Of a stretch of 64,000 bases of DNA, positions 18,689-30,500 are shown one piece after another. Positions within the stretch are counted from its first letter, which is position 1; every line of letters begins with the position of its first letter. Both the position numbers and the translations under genes were made by a program. Under the pieces are notes generated by a model. The model was not told the DNA's origin. It ran no database searches and saw only the letters and a program-made list of their open reading frames with translations. Source of the DNA: Acidobacteriota bacterium (GTDB taxonomy: Bacteria; Acidobacteriota; Blastocatellia; Pyrinomonadales; Pyrinomonadaceae); NCBI GenBank assembly GCA_025463125.1, contig JAOAPX010000041.1, positions 20,386 through 84,385 on the forward strand, read 5' to 3'.

Positions 18689-21037
18689 ATGAAACGTTTT
18701 AGCTGGCTCATTTCAAAATATCTCCTGCAGGCGATCACTCCTTATTTTATATTTACATGGCTTTTAATCAGCGTGATTTTGTTCGTGCAGCAGGCGAGCC
18801 GCTATTCCGACATCTTTTTCAGCGCGAGCATTCCCTCAAGCCTCGTCTGGCAGCTCACGTTCGCTTTAGCCCCGAACGTTATCGCTTTTACGTGTCCAAT
18901 GGCGATTCTGATCGGCGTCGTCATCGGTCTCGCGAGAATGCAGAACGACAGCGAGCTTGTGGCGATACGCGCTTCGGGAATCGGAAATTTTCAGATAACT
19001 TTACCGATTATAATTCTCGGCGTTTTGCTTTCTCTTTTCGCTTTTTTTATTAACTTAAAAGGCGTTCCGTTTGCGGCGCAGATAATCCGCAGAATTGCCG
19101 TGCAGACTGCCATTTATAAACTCGAATCGCCGATCGAGCCGGGCGTTTTCAATACGGAAATTAACGGCTATACGATTTACGTAAAAGGCGGAGATTTCGA
19201 AACCGGCGAATGGAAAAACATTTTTATTTATAATGAGGACGTTAATAACAATGCGATGCGTCTGATAACCTCAAAAAATGGACGCGTTGATTTTAATAAA
19301 GAATCGAACGAACTGGTGCTGGATAATGCCGTTATTACAACCTTGCCGCTGAAAGTTGACATTGAAAAAATTGACATTGAAAAAATTGAAAAAGACGAAA
19401 AATTCGTTTCGGAAAATGTCGGTCAGGTCCGTTTCGCTATCCAGACAAAGCGCGGGGAGTTGATAGAAAAATTAAGTAAAACCGAACAATCTATTGAAGA
19501 ACTCGGTTTGACGCAGCTTTACGGATACTTTCAGGCTAAAGAGGGAAAAGAAAGAATCGAAGCGCAGGTTTTATGGCAGAGAAGAATTCTTCTATCCATA
19601 ACTCCTCTGATTTTCGCATTAATCGGAACCGGTTTAATTTTGCAATTCGGCGGATCAAGCCGTTCAAGCCGCGGGCTTGGGATTTTTTTAGCCTTGATTA
19701 TACTCGTCGCCTATTACCTTATTACGCTTTTAGGCGAACAGTTGGCAAGAACTGAAGCGATAAATGTATTCGTCGCCGGACTGTTTCCGGTTTTATTTAG
19801 TCTGGCTTTAATTACGTGGCTCTTCTCGCGCAAACGATTATTCTTTAACTTTAAAGCGCCGGTTTCTTTCCCCTTTAATTTCAAACGAGACATTTTTTCC
19901 AGAGAAGCAGGCAAAATATCAAAAAGAAACTTTTCAATCAGAGTAACCGGTGGAATTTTGGATTTTGATATTGTTTTGAGTCTGATAAAATATTTGTTTT
20001 TAACTCTCGGATTTTTATCTTCGATTTATATAATCTTCACGGCTTTTGAGCTTTGGAAATTTGCCGGAACGATAAATAACGGTTTCGCTCTTTTATTAAA
20101 GTACCTATTTTATCTGTTTCCGTTCGTATATATACAGCTCGTTCCGTCGGCTTTGATGATCGCGACGCTTGCAACCTACGTTATTAAATCGCGTCAAAAT
20201 GAAATCGTGACATGGACGAGCGCCGGGCAGAGCGTTTATCGCCTGCTTTTGCCGTGCTTCCTGTTTATGGTTTTCATGGGAATTTTTAACTGGCAGCTGC
20301 AGGAGAAGCTTTTGCCGCAAACAAACCAGTACCAGGATGAGCTTCGAACATTGATACGCAATCGCGGAAACGCCGCGAAAAAGGACGGCAGATACTGGAT
20401 CGCCAATGAAAACAGAATATATTCTTTTAATCTCGAAGCGCAAAATAATATGGCGCAAAATAATACGGAAGATAGAAAATTAAAAAACCTTGTGGTTTAT
20501 GATTTCTCTGCCGAAGATTCGAGACTTCAAACCATATACAAAATTCCCGAAGCGGTCTGGAATAAAAACAGTATTAATTTTTCCGTAAAAGCTGAACAAT
20601 TAATTTTGAAAAACGGGGAAATCGAAGATCGGACATTAAACGGCGGGGAATTAAAAGAAGATTCAAATCCGTTTCTGGAGCTGTATAAAAAACCGACCCA
20701 TCTGAGCAGCGAGGAAACCGCCGCGCAAATAAAAAACAGCGATTCCGAAACCGAACAGAGAAACTTCTCCATCGCCCTCGAAAAGAAACGCGCGACGCTT
20801 TTTTTACCGTTAATCATTACATTGTTTACAGCGCCGTTCGCTTTATCTTTGAGCCGGAAAGGGAAGGCGGCGACGGTCGGTTACGCGGTCGGCGTATGGC
20901 TTTTATTTATGGGCGTAACGAACGTTTTCGAGCAGTTTGGGATGAACGGTTTCATATCGCCTGTTTTTGCAGTCTGGAGCCCGCTGGCAGCATTCGCTCT
21001 GCTTGGAGTTTACTGGTTATCGAGGGTTAAAACGTAG
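18689..21037 (+). CDS. Fused LptF-LptG lipopolysaccharide export permease
   Basis: 782 residues holding two YjgP/YjgQ-family units in one chain. The first (about 1-385) has FSWLISKYLLQAITPYFIFTW, QNDSELVAIRASGIG and a periplasmic jellyroll region. The second (about 425-782) repeats the pattern: IKYLFLTLGFLSSIYIIFTAFELW, LVPSALMIATLATYVIKSRQNEIVTWTSAGQSV, then closing helices. LptF and LptG are normally separate proteins that pair with LptB to drive lipopolysaccharide transport. Two in-frame microduplications are visible (DIEK doubled near 225; AQNN doubled near 585). It follows recO by 37 bases and ends at a convergent terminator. Confidence 0.92.
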   Translation: MKRFSWLISKYLLQAITPYFIFTWLLISVILFVQQASRYSDIFFSASIPSSLVWQLTFALAPNVIAFTCPMAILIGVVIGLARMQNDSELVAIRASGIGNFQITLPIIILGVLLSLFAFFINLKGVPFAAQIIRRIAVQTAIYKLESPIEPGVFNTEINGYTIYVKGGDFETGEWKNIFIYNEDVNNNAMRLITSKNGRVDFNKESNELVLDNAVITTLPLKVDIEKIDIEKIEKDEKFVSENVGQVRFAIQTKRGELIEKLSKTEQSIEELGLTQLYGYFQAKEGKERIEAQVLWQRRILLSITPLIFALIGTGLILQFGGSSRSSRGLGIFLALIILVAYYLITLLGEQLARTEAINVFVAGLFPVLFSLALITWLFSRKRLFFNFKAPVSFPFNFKRDIFSREAGKISKRNFSIRVTGGILDFDIVLSLIKYLFLTLGFLSSIYIIFTAFELWKFAGTINNGFALLLKYLFYLFPFVYIQLVPSALMIATLATYVIKSRQNEIVTWTSAGQSVYRLLLPCFLFMVFMGIFNWQLQEKLLPQTNQYQDELRTLIRNRGNAAKKDGRYWIANENRIYSFNLEAQNNMAQNNTEDRKLKNLVVYDFSAEDSRLQTIYKIPEAVWNKNSINFSVKAEQLILKNGEIEDRTLNGGELKEDSNPFLELYKKPTHLSSEETAAQIKNSDSETEQRNFSIALEKKRATLFLPLIITLFTAPFALSLSRKGKAATVGYAVGVWLLFMGVTNVFEQFGMNGFISPVFAVWSPLAAFALLGVYWLSRVKT
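20438..20465. repeat. 15-bp-period in-frame duplication in lptFG
   Basis: gcgcaaaataata occurs at 20438-20450 and 20453-20465, encoding AQNN twice. Confidence 0.8.
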
Positions 21038-21064
21038 AGAATCAGACGGGAACAAAATTTCAAT

Positions 21065-21096
21065 ATTTATAATATGTAAAATTTATAATATGCAAA
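21065..21096. repeat. 16-bp tandem duplication after lptFG
   Basis: atttataatatgtaaa (21065-21080) is followed at once by atttataatatgcaaa (21081-21096), one base different. Confidence 0.85.
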
Positions 21097-21097
21097 A

Positions 21098-21133
21098 GAA
21101 AAAAGACGCGTGAACATTCACGCGCCTTTTTTT
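21098..21133. terminator. Bidirectional terminator between lptFG and ahcY
   Basis: GACGCGTG, loop AACATT, CACGCGCC flanked by an A-rich stretch on the left and seven T on the right. It serves two convergent genes. Confidence 0.8.
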
Positions 21134-21165
21134 AGTGGAAACAAATAATCAATTAAGTTTATCGA

Positions 21166-22470
<1,305 letters not shown>

Positions 22471-22483
22471 TTAACAGAAATCT

Positions 22484-22507
22484 GGCGGTCATAAAGACCG
22501 CCTTTTT
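22484..22507 (+). terminator. GC hairpin between metK and ahcY
   Basis: GGCGGTC, loop ATAAA, GACCGCC, then five T on the plus strand. Both neighbouring genes run on the minus strand, where no U tract follows the stem, so it may be an attenuator or processing hairpin rather than a metK terminator. Confidence 0.5.
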
Positions 22508-22534
22508 ATATTTGAACACATTGAAAAAGAAAGC

Positions 22535-23695
22535 TTACACCGTCTTGGAAGCACTCAAACCGCTCACAAGGGCATCGGCTTTATCGGTTCTTTCCCATGT
22601 AAATTCGTCGTTCGTGCGTCCGAAATGTCCGAATTTAGCGGTTGCTTTGAAAATCGGGCGGCGCAAATCAAGCGTTTCGATAATGCCTTTCGGCGTTAAA
22701 TCGAAGTTTTTGCGAACCGTTTCGGAAATTCTCTCGTCTTCAACTCTCCCTGTGCCGTGCGTATCGATTAAAACCGAGACGGGTTCCGCGACGCCGATAG
22801 CGTATGCGAGCTGAACCGTACATTTGTCGGCTAAACCGGCTGCAACAACGTTTTTAGCGATGTAGCGCGCCATGTAAGCCGCCGACCGGTCAACTTTCGT
22901 CGGATCTTTACCCGAAAAAGCGCCTCCGCCGTGCGGAGCGTATCCGCCGTACGTGTCAACGATAATTTTACGACCGGTTAAACCCGCATCTCCCATCGGT
23001 CCGCCGATAACAAAGCGTCCCGTCGGGTTGATATGAAATTTCGTGTTTTCATCGAGCAGATCGGCTGGAACAGTCGTTTTGATAATTTTTTCTAAAATAT
23101 CGGCGCGGAGTTCTTCGGTTGAAATTTCATCGGCGTGCTGGGTCGAAATAACGACCGCTTCAACTCGAAAAGGTTTGCCGTCACGATATTCGATGGAAAC
23201 CTGCGATTTGCCGTCGGGACGCAGATAGGGAAGTTCGCCGCTTCTTCTTGATTCAGACAGTTTGCGGGTCAGGTTATGCGCCAATTGAATCGGCAGAGGC
23301 ATCAACTCCGGCGTTTCGTTGCACGCGAACCCGAACATTAAGCCCTGGTCCCCAGCGCCGCCCGTATCCACGCCTTGCGCGATATCCGGCGATTGAGTGC
23401 CGACCGCGTCCATCACGCTTAAAGTATTACAGTCATAACCGTAACTTGCATTGTTGTAGCCAATGTCATTAATAGTATCGCGTACGATCTGCTTATAATT
23501 GACCTTGGCATTTGTTGTAATTTCGCCGGCGATAACGGCAAGTCCGGTTGTCACTAATGTTTCGCAAGCCACTCTGCCGTTCGGGTCCTGTTCGAGAATC
23601 GCATCAAGAACAGCGTCCGAAATTTGATCGGCAATTTTGTCCGGGTGACCTTCCGTTACGGATTCGGAAGTAAATAAAAAATTTCCGTTACTCAA
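22535..23695 (-). CDS. metK: S-adenosylmethionine synthetase
   Basis: Makes SAM from methionine and ATP. 386 residues with family signatures [23 protein letters not shown], the [16 protein letters not shown] loop and [23 protein letters not shown]. The start is TTG at 23695, supported by AAAGGAG 10 bases upstream; no ATG is available before [13 protein letters not shown] near-consensus promoter lies about 60 bases upstream. ahcY follows on the same strand. Confidence 0.97.
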   Translation of the reverse strand: MSNGNFLFTSESVTEGHPDKIADQISDAVLDAILEQDPNGRVACETLVTTGLAVIAGEITTNAKVNYKQIVRDTINDIGYNNASYGYDCNTLSVMDAVGTQSPDIAQGVDTGGAGDQGLMFGFACNETPELMPLPIQLAHNLTRKLSESRRSGELPYLRPDGKSQVSIEYRDGKPFRVEAVVISTQHADEISTEELRADILEKIIKTTVPADLLDENTKFHINPTGRFVIGGPMGDAGLTGRKIIVDTYGGYAPHGGGAFSGKDPTKVDRSAAYMARYIAKNVVAAGLADKCTVQLAYAIGVAEPVSVLIDTHGTGRVEDERISETVRKNFDLTPKGIIETLDLRRPIFKATAKFGHFGRTNDEFTWERTDKADALVSGLSASKTV

Positions 23696-23754
23696 TTATT
23701 TGTAACTCCTTTAAGTTTAAACTATTTAAAATGTTGAAAGATAACAAAATGGAA

Positions 23755-23783
23755 ATTCTAGCTTTAATCGCAGGTGATGTCAA
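23755..23783 (-). promoter_or_regulatory. Sigma-70-type promoter of metK
   Basis: On the minus strand TTGACA (23778-23783), exactly 17 bases, TAGAAT (23755-23760). The predicted transcript would have a leader of about 50 bases before the TTG start, too short for a SAM riboswitch. Confidence 0.75.
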
Positions 23784-23787
23784 AGCG

Positions 23788-23812
23788 AAAAAATCCTCGA
23801 TAACGAAGGATT
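23788..23812 (-). terminator. Terminator upstream of metK, probably ending the parAB transcript
   Basis: Read on minus: AATCCTTCG, loop TTAT, CGAGGATT, with TTTTTT overlapping and following. One bulged base. It ends 4 bases before the metK -35 box. Confidence 0.6.
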
Positions 23813-23939
23813 AATCAAACCAAAATCGAACGTTTTGATAAAGTTTCGATTAAGTTGCTTAGCTAGAATGAATAGAGAACCCGAAGCCAACGGCTGAGGC
23901 GCGATCTTAAACAGAAAAACAATCATATCGCTTGAGTCC

Positions 23940-23973
23940 GATAATAAAGATTATGTAATTAATCTTTATTATC
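23940..23973. repeat. Perfect 14-bp inverted repeat after parB
   Basis: GATAATAAAGATTA (23940-23953) and TAATCTTTATTATC (23960-23973) with a 6-base loop. AT-rich and without a U tract, 12 bases past the parB stop; perhaps an mRNA 3-prime stabilising hairpin or protein site. Confidence 0.7.
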
Positions 23974-23984
23974 CGGGAGTTCAT

Positions 23985-24908
23985 TTACGCGATGCCGTCA
24001 TTTTTAATTTTCTCGAACGTTTCTTTTAACGCTTTGAGAACGATATTTTTATCAACGCCTGTAGAATTATTAAATGTCAGCTCTAAATTAAAATCTCCGT
24101 CCGCTGAATCGTATCTGAAAACATTTCCGGCAAATTCTGATTCTGATTCTGAATTTGAAATTAAATTATTTGAATTATTCGAAGATTTGGAAAAGTTTTT
24201 GTTAACGACCGTTTTTTTCGAATCTCTGACCGCAGAGGCTTGAGGTCGCGCGGTTTGACGAATTTTATCTCTGTTTAAGTTTTGGTTAATTATTTTTCCG
24301 AGAAACTCGTTCATCGCCGCTTCGTCAAACTGGCGCGCTATTTCTAATAAAATCGATTTTGCAGTGATATTCGCCTGGCGACATTGTTGGCGGATATCTT
24401 GCGGAAGCCCTGCGATCGCCATCAGTTCCGTGACGGTCGTGCGGCTTCTGCCGATTTTCTTTCCGATTTCTTCGTGCGTATAGCCAAACCTCTCATTTAA
24501 TGCAGCCAAGCCATCGGCTTCTTCCCAAATGGTTAAGTCCTTTCGCTGCAAGTTTTCAATCAAAGCGATCTCGGCGATTGATTGCTCGTCGAGATCGAGC
24601 TCGATACACGGAACCTCGCGCAGCCCCGCAAGATTTGCGGCTCGCCAGCGGCGTTCTCCGGCGATGATCATCCACGTGCCGTTTTGTTTATTAGGTTTAA
24701 CAAGGATCGGCTCCAAAACTCCGTTTTGTTTGATCGAATCGGATAATTCCGTTAAATCTCCGATTTCGACACGCGGCTGTTCAGGATTTGGTTCGATTTG
24801 ATTAATCGGAAGAATTTTACCGATGGAACGATTCGGGCGCGAAAACTCTTCGACGTAATGCGAATCGTGACGCATTTTTATATCAACAGGCAAGCCTCTT
24901 TTAGACAC
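23985..24908 (-). CDS. parB: Chromosome partitioning protein ParB
   Basis: 307-residue ParB/Spo0J CTPase clamp. The N-terminal catalytic domain shows NPEQPR and the nucleotide-binding GERRWRAANLAG, then IALIENLQRKDLTIWEEADG and the HTH (YTHEEIGKKIGRSRTTVTELMAIAGLP) that reads parS. A Ser/Asn-rich linker precedes a C-terminal dimerisation region. The GTG start at 24908 lies inside the end of parA (8-base overlap). No parS consensus site was seen in the window. Confidence 0.93.
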   Translation of the reverse strand: MSKRGLPVDIKMRHDSHYVEEFSRPNRSIGKILPINQIEPNPEQPRVEIGDLTELSDSIKQNGVLEPILVKPNKQNGTWMIIAGERRWRAANLAGLREVPCIELDLDEQSIAEIALIENLQRKDLTIWEEADGLAALNERFGYTHEEIGKKIGRSRTTVTELMAIAGLPQDIRQQCRQANITAKSILLEIARQFDEAAMNEFLGKIINQNLNRDKIRQTARPQASAVRDSKKTVVNKNFSKSSNNSNNLISNSESESEFAGNVFRYDSADGDFNLELTFNNSTGVDKNIVLKALKETFEKIKNDGIA

Positions 24909-25656
24909 GCTTTAAAACCTCCTTTGATAATCTTTTGTATTCGAGCGCGCCGGATGAATTAGGCGCATACGTAAATATAGCCTCTTTATGGGCTGGAGAC
25001 TCTTCAAGCCTTACGCTTCGAGTGATAATGGTCTTAAAGGCTTTATCGCCAAAAACTTTCCGGATATGCGCTTCAACATCTTTGGAAAGAGAAGTTCGCT
25101 TGTCAAACAAAGTGACAAGCACGCCGAGCAAATCCAAATCCGGGTTCGGTCTGGCTCTGACTTTTTCTATGGTTTCCAGAAGATCGTCAGTTCCCTCTAA
25201 TGCGAAATAAGAAGATTGAATCGGGATCAATACATGCGTTGCCGCCACCAATGCGTTAACCGTAATAAGACCAAGCGTCGGCGGCGTGTCAATAATAATT
25301 AAATCGTATTGTTCTTTAATTTGTTCGATTCGGTCCCGAAGACGGAAAATAGCATCGAAATCTCCAACAAGTTTGGCTTCAAGCTTTGCTAAATTAATAC
25401 GTGCAGGAACAAGATTCAACTTTTTTATATTGGTCGAATATATAAAGTCTTCCCAAGGTTTTTGAAGCTCTGTAAATAATTCAAAAGCTCCGCCATCGAT
25501 TCTTTGCGAGTCGATAAACGAAAGTGAACTGTTGCCTTGAGGATCTAAATCAATAAGCAAAACCCTTTTTCCCTGCAATGCGCAGGCAGCAGACAGATTT
25601 ATAGCAGTGGTTGTTTTCCCTACCCCGCCTTTTTGATTAGCTATAACGATAATCAT
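24901..25656 (-). CDS. parA: Chromosome partitioning ATPase ParA (Soj)
   Basis: 251-residue P-loop ATPase that positions ParB-parS complexes. Deviant Walker A KGGVGKTTTAINLSA at the N-terminus, Walker A-prime LLIDLDPQGNSS and Walker B DLIIIDTPPTLG. No N-terminal HTH extension, so it is the short chromosomal/Soj type. Overlaps parB; the bifunctional nuclease gene lies 41 bases upstream. Confidence 0.95.
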   Translation of the reverse strand: MIIVIANQKGGVGKTTTAINLSAACALQGKRVLLIDLDPQGNSSLSFIDSQRIDGGAFELFTELQKPWEDFIYSTNIKKLNLVPARINLAKLEAKLVGDFDAIFRLRDRIEQIKEQYDLIIIDTPPTLGLITVNALVAATHVLIPIQSSYFALEGTDDLLETIEKVRARPNPDLDLLGVLVTLFDKRTSLSKDVEAHIRKVFGDKAFKTIITRSVRLEESPAHKEAIFTYAPNSSGALEYKRLSKEVLKRV

Positions 25657-25697
25657 TATTAATAATTGATAAAATTAGAATTCTAAAAGAAATAAAA

Positions 25698-26171
25698 TTA
25701 ACCGATAAAATCAGGCCAGTCCTCTACCGGTTGATTGGGTTGATCTAAATCCGTTGTTTGATCAGTTTGTTGTGAAACACTGGACAAATCCAAGACCTCC
25801 TGTTTTACAAAAATTGGGCAATCAAGCCGCAAAGCCAAAGCAATTGCATCTGAAGGTCTGGCATCGAGTGAAAGGGTTTTGCCGGCTTCGTCAATTAGTT
25901 CGACGAGCGCGTAAAAAGTATTTTCCAGCAAATCTGTGATTAAAACCCTTGAAGCGCGATATCCGCATTCTACTATTATGTTTCTTAAAAGATCGTGGGT
26001 CATCGGACGTTGCGGAGCCACCTTTTCGATTTCGAGAGCGATTGCGTTAGCCTCGAAGGCACCGACCCAGATCGGCAGGATCGTTTCTGAATCTACGCCT
26101 TTGAGCACGACAATAGGAGTGTTGGTATTCGGGTCCATGATTAAGGCACCGATTTTAACTTCAACTAACAT
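25698..26171 (-). CDS. Bifunctional nuclease family protein (BFN/DUF151)
   Basis: About 157 residues matching the bifunctional nuclease (DUF151) family: VVLKGVDSETILPIWVGAFEANAIALEIE, RPMTHDLLRNII and LDARPSDAIALALRLDCPIFV. Family members have RNase/DNase activity, but the cellular role in bacteria is unclear. ATG 26171 lies just past the miaB stop; an ATG three codons earlier would overlap it. The C-terminus is Gln/Asp-rich. Confidence 0.9.
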   Translation of the reverse strand: MLVEVKIGALIMDPNTNTPIVVLKGVDSETILPIWVGAFEANAIALEIEKVAPQRPMTHDLLRNIIVECGYRASRVLITDLLENTFYALVELIDEAGKTLSLDARPSDAIALALRLDCPIFVKQEVLDLSSVSQQTDQTTDLDQPNQPVEDWPDFIG

Positions 26172-26173
26172 AT

Positions 26174-27499
26174 TTAACAAATAATACCAAATAAGGTGTT
26201 TGATTTTGCTTCCGTTATTTTAACGTCCACTATTTTTCCCAAGACATCTTTAGAACTAACAAAATTAACAATTTTATGACAAGTCGTATGCCCGAAAAAA
26301 TTATCTGCCGGTTTATTGGATTTTCGTTCAGCCAACACTTTAACCGTAGAATTTTCAAAAGACTTCAAAGATTTAGTTTGATTACGTTTCTGAACATTTT
26401 CAAGTGCGATAAAACGATTGGTTTTTTCTACGTCCGTCAGAGTGTCTTGCATTTCTGCGGCTGGCGTACCGAAGCGTGGCGAATACTTGAAAATATACGC
26501 GCTGTCGTATTCGCAGTATTCAACCAATTTTACCGTATCCGCAAAATCTTCCTGGGTTTCATCCGGAAATCCGACGATTATATCAGTTGTCAAAGAAATT
26601 TTTCTTTTCGAACTTTTTATTTTATCCACTCTTTGTAAATAATTCTCGATAGTATGCCCGCGACGCATTGCTTTTAAAATTCGATCGCTGCCTGACTGAA
26701 CCGGCAGATGCACCCAATTGCATAAATTTTCGTTTTCATTTATTGCATCGACGATATCCGGATGAAAATCTCTGGGAAATGAAGTGTTGAATTTTATACG
26801 CGGAATTCCGGTCGCGGCAACGGCTCTTAAAAGTTTAGAAAACGGCGTTGCGCCCGTAAACCCTTCGAGTCCTGAGACGGTTTGAGGACGATAACTGTTA
26901 ACGTTTTGACCGATTAGATGAACTTCCTGAACGCCTTCATTTCTCAGATTCTTAACCTGTCTGATAACTACGTCGGCAGGCAGGCTTTTTTCTCTGCCTC
27001 TCGAAAATGGAACAATACAATAAGTGCAGAATTTATTACAACCTTCGATAATCGGAACAAAAGCCACAAACGGAGAATGCCTCTGTGTTTCGAGCGTGTT
27101 CCAATCGTAATTTTCTTCGCGGACGCCGAGGTCGGAAATCTGCTTCTGTCCTTCTAAAACCCTTTCGATAATGCTTGTTACGCGACCGACCGCCTGCGTG
27201 CCGAGCACAAAGTCTACGCCTTGCGTTTTCTTGAAAAGCGTCTCGCCTTCAAGCTGCGCAACGCATCCTAAAACGCCTATAATCGGTTTTTTTCCGCCGG
27301 AGTTGCGAACCTGCCCGACTCTCGTATAAAGTTTGTGTTCGGCTTTTTCTCGAACCGAGCAAGTGTTAATCAAAACGATATCCGCCGCTTCTTCGTTCGG
27401 TACAATTTCATAATTATTTGATTCGAGCTGGGTTGCGACTCGTTCCGTGTCGGAAACGTTCATCTGACAGCCGAAAGTTTCCAAATAAACTTTTTTCAT
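26174..27499 (-). CDS. miaB: tRNA-2-methylthio-N6-dimethylallyladenosine synthase MiaB
   Basis: Radical-SAM methylthiotransferase acting on A37 of tRNAs that read UNN codons. The UPF0004 domain begins KVYLETFGCQMN with its cluster cysteines (also INTCSVRE and GVLGCVAQ), the radical-SAM motif is CNKFCTYC followed by VPFSRGREKS, and a TRAM domain ends the protein. Start 27499 fits family alignment; a longer frame would run into dnaE's leader. Only 19 bases separate it from divergent dnaE. Confidence 0.96.
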   Translation of the reverse strand: MKKVYLETFGCQMNVSDTERVATQLESNNYEIVPNEEAADIVLINTCSVREKAEHKLYTRVGQVRNSGGKKPIIGVLGCVAQLEGETLFKKTQGVDFVLGTQAVGRVTSIIERVLEGQKQISDLGVREENYDWNTLETQRHSPFVAFVPIIEGCNKFCTYCIVPFSRGREKSLPADVVIRQVKNLRNEGVQEVHLIGQNVNSYRPQTVSGLEGFTGATPFSKLLRAVAATGIPRIKFNTSFPRDFHPDIVDAINENENLCNWVHLPVQSGSDRILKAMRRGHTIENYLQRVDKIKSSKRKISLTTDIIVGFPDETQEDFADTVKLVEYCEYDSAYIFKYSPRFGTPAAEMQDTLTDVEKTNRFIALENVQKRNQTKSLKSFENSTVKVLAERKSNKPADNFFGHTTCHKIVNFVSSKDVLGKIVDVKITEAKSNTLFGIIC

Positions 27500-27518
27500 A
27501 AAAACTACTGGTAAAAAT

Positions 27519-30500
27519 ATGGGTAATTTAGAGTTCAAAACGAAAGATTTCGTTCACCTGCATATGCATTCTGATTATAGCCTTTTACAGAGCGCTATCC
27601 AACTCAAACCGCTTGCCAAACGTTTAAATGAACTGGAAATGAAAGCCTGCGCGATAACCGACTACGGAAACATGTACGGTGCCGTCTCATTCTACAACAG
27701 TATGAAAGCGAGCGGTATACATCCGATCATAGGCTATGAAGCGATCGTCACGTTCGGCAGCCGTTTTGATAAACAGGCGACGATTCAATCGGGCGAAAGA
27801 CCTTACTATCACCTGGTTTTGCTGGCAAAAGATTATGAAGGCTACCTGAATTTAACACATCTGGCTTCAAAAGCTTTTACCGAAGGATTTCATCATAAAC
27901 CTCGAATAGATCTGGAGCTTCTGGCTGAGAAAAGCAAGGGCTTAATCGCTCTGTCATCGGGTTTTGACGGAGCCGTCTGGCATTTTCTGAAACAGGATAA
28001 CGAAAAAAGAGTTAAGGAAAATATCTGTACCTTTGAAGATATTTTCGGCAAAGGAAATTTCTACGTAGAAATACAAGATCACGGTTTAGACGAAGAATCG
28101 GCGATCAGAAAAAAAATAATCGATCTGACCGGAAAAAATCAGATTCCGCTGGTGGCTACAAACGACGCGCATTATTTAACGGAGGAAGACGCGCGCGCAC
28201 ACGAAATCTTGCTGTGCATAGGCGAAGGCAGGACGATTAACGAAAACTCGCGCAGCGCTTTCGGAAGCCAAAATTATTATCTCCGTTCGGCTGAAGAAAT
28301 GTGGAGCATTTTCGGAGAAGATTTGCCCGAAGCTTTGACAAATACCCTGAAAATCTCGGAAATGTGCCAGCTGGAAATTCCGATGGGCGATAATTTGACG
28401 CTGCCGAAATTCCCGATTCCCGTCGACGCCGGATGCAATACGACCGACGAATATTTTTCCAAGGTTGTAATGGAAGGTTTCGAGGAAAGAAAAGCCAAAG
28501 TCTGGCTGCCGCAGCAATCCGCCGGAAAATTAAAATACACGTTTGACGAATACCACGCGAGAATCGAGAAGGAAATAGAAACCATTAAAAATATGGGCTT
28601 TCCCGGGTATTTTCTGATCGTTTGGGAATTTATCAAATACGCCGTTCAGAAAGGCATCCCGGTCGGACCCGGGCGAGGCTCCGCAGCCGGTTCTCTCGTC
28701 GCGTATTGTCTGGGAATCACAGACGTCGATCCGCTGCAGTACGATCTGCTTTTCGAAAGATTTCTAAATCCTGAAAGAGTCTCTATGCCGGATATAGACA
28801 TCGATTTTTGCGTTCGGGGGCGCGCCGAAGTGATTAATCACGTAACGGAGTTTTACGGGCGCGACTCGGTTTGCCAAATCATCACTTTCGGAACGATGGC
28901 TTCGAAAGCGGCGATTAAAGACGTCGGGAGAGCGCTCAATATGCCTTACGGAGACGTCGAAAAAATTGCGAAGCTCATTCCGCCGCCGGTTCGCGGGCGA
29001 AATATCAGCATTTCGCAGGCGCTCGAACAAGTTGCCGATTTGAAAAAGGCGATGGATACGGACCCGAAAGTTAAAGAACTGGTCGACCTGGCTCGAAGGC
29101 TCGAGGGCTGCGCGAGACATTCATCGGTACACGCGGCAGGCGTCGTTATTTCCCCGAAACCTCTGCACGAATTGGTGCCGATCGCGTATTCAAGCAAGAA
29201 CGAATTAACCAGCCAGTATTCGATGAACGATCTGGAAAAGGTCGGGATGCTTAAGATGGATTTCCTTGCTTTGACCACTTTAACGGTGATAAGCGATTGC
29301 TTAAAAACGCTTAAAGATAAGAAAGCTGTCGAAATCGACTGGAGCCAGGTCCCGCTCGACGACGAGAAAACCCTGGCTTTGTTCGGAGACGGGAGAACCG
29401 AAGCTATTTTCCAGTTTGAATCCGGCGGAATGCAGGAGATTTGCCGTCGCCTGAAGCCGAAAGAACTGGAAGATTTAGCGGCGCTAAACGCTTTATATCG
29501 TCCGGGTCCGCTTGACGGCGGAATGGTCGATGACTTTATCGCCCGCCACCGCGGAGAAAAAAAGGTGCAGTATATCGTTCCGGAGATGAAAGACATTCTC
29601 TGCAATACATACGGCATTCTCGTGTATCAGGAACAAATCATGCAGCTCGCGCAGAAGCTCGCCGGCTACTCGCTCGGCGAAGCGGATATGATGCGCCGGG
29701 CGATGGGTAAAAAGAAACGCGAGGAGATGGCGATGCATGAGGAAAAATTTATCGGCGGAGCTGTCGAGCGCGGAATCAAGCGTGAAAAAGCCGAAGAGAT
29801 ATTCAAGCTGATGGCTCAGTTTGCCGACTACGGATTTAACCGCAGCCACAGCGTGGCGTATGCTTATTTAGCTTATCAAACCGCTTATCTTAAAGCGCAT
29901 TACCCTGCTTATTTTTATGCATCTGTTTTATCTCACGAAGCGCAGGACAGCGCGAAGGTTTATAAATATTCCACAGAACTTCGCTCGATGGGCTTGAAGC
30001 TTTTGCCGCCGGATATAAACGAAAGCGATGACGGATTTACGCCGCTCGACGATGCGGTTCGGTACGGTCTCAGCGCGATCAAAGGCATAGGTTCAAACAG
30101 CGTCTTGTCTGTGATGGAAGCCAGAACAAAAGGTAAATTCAAATCGTTATTTGATTTCACAACGAGAATCGATCAGGGAGCTATTAATAAGCGCGGCTTG
30201 GAAAGTCTTATAACCGCCGGAGCCTTCGATTCTCTGAAACCCGCATCACTCAATATAAACCAGTGGCGCGCGCGGCTTTTTGCCGCGATCGAATCGGCTC
30301 TGACGCACGGTCAGAGAATGTGGAGCGATAAGCTTCGCGGTCAAAATGCCCTTTTCGGGGCAGTCGCAGGCGATGAAGATTCGTCGGGCGACGAACATCT
30401 GCCGGACGTTCCAGCCTGGTCGCAAGCCGAGATATCCAGACAGGAAAAAGCTTCCGTGGGTTTTTATCTTTCCGTGCACCCGCTCGATGATTACAAAAAC

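Noticed and set aside
23696..23984. SAM riboswitch upstream of metK
   Set aside because: The likely promoter leaves a leader of only about 50 bases, and no riboswitch core was recognised; the metK-ahcY gap likewise shows no SAH riboswitch core.
24900..25700. parS site near parAB
   Set aside because: Only half-matches to TGTTTCACGTGAAACA were found in the window (for example near 4995 and 25773).
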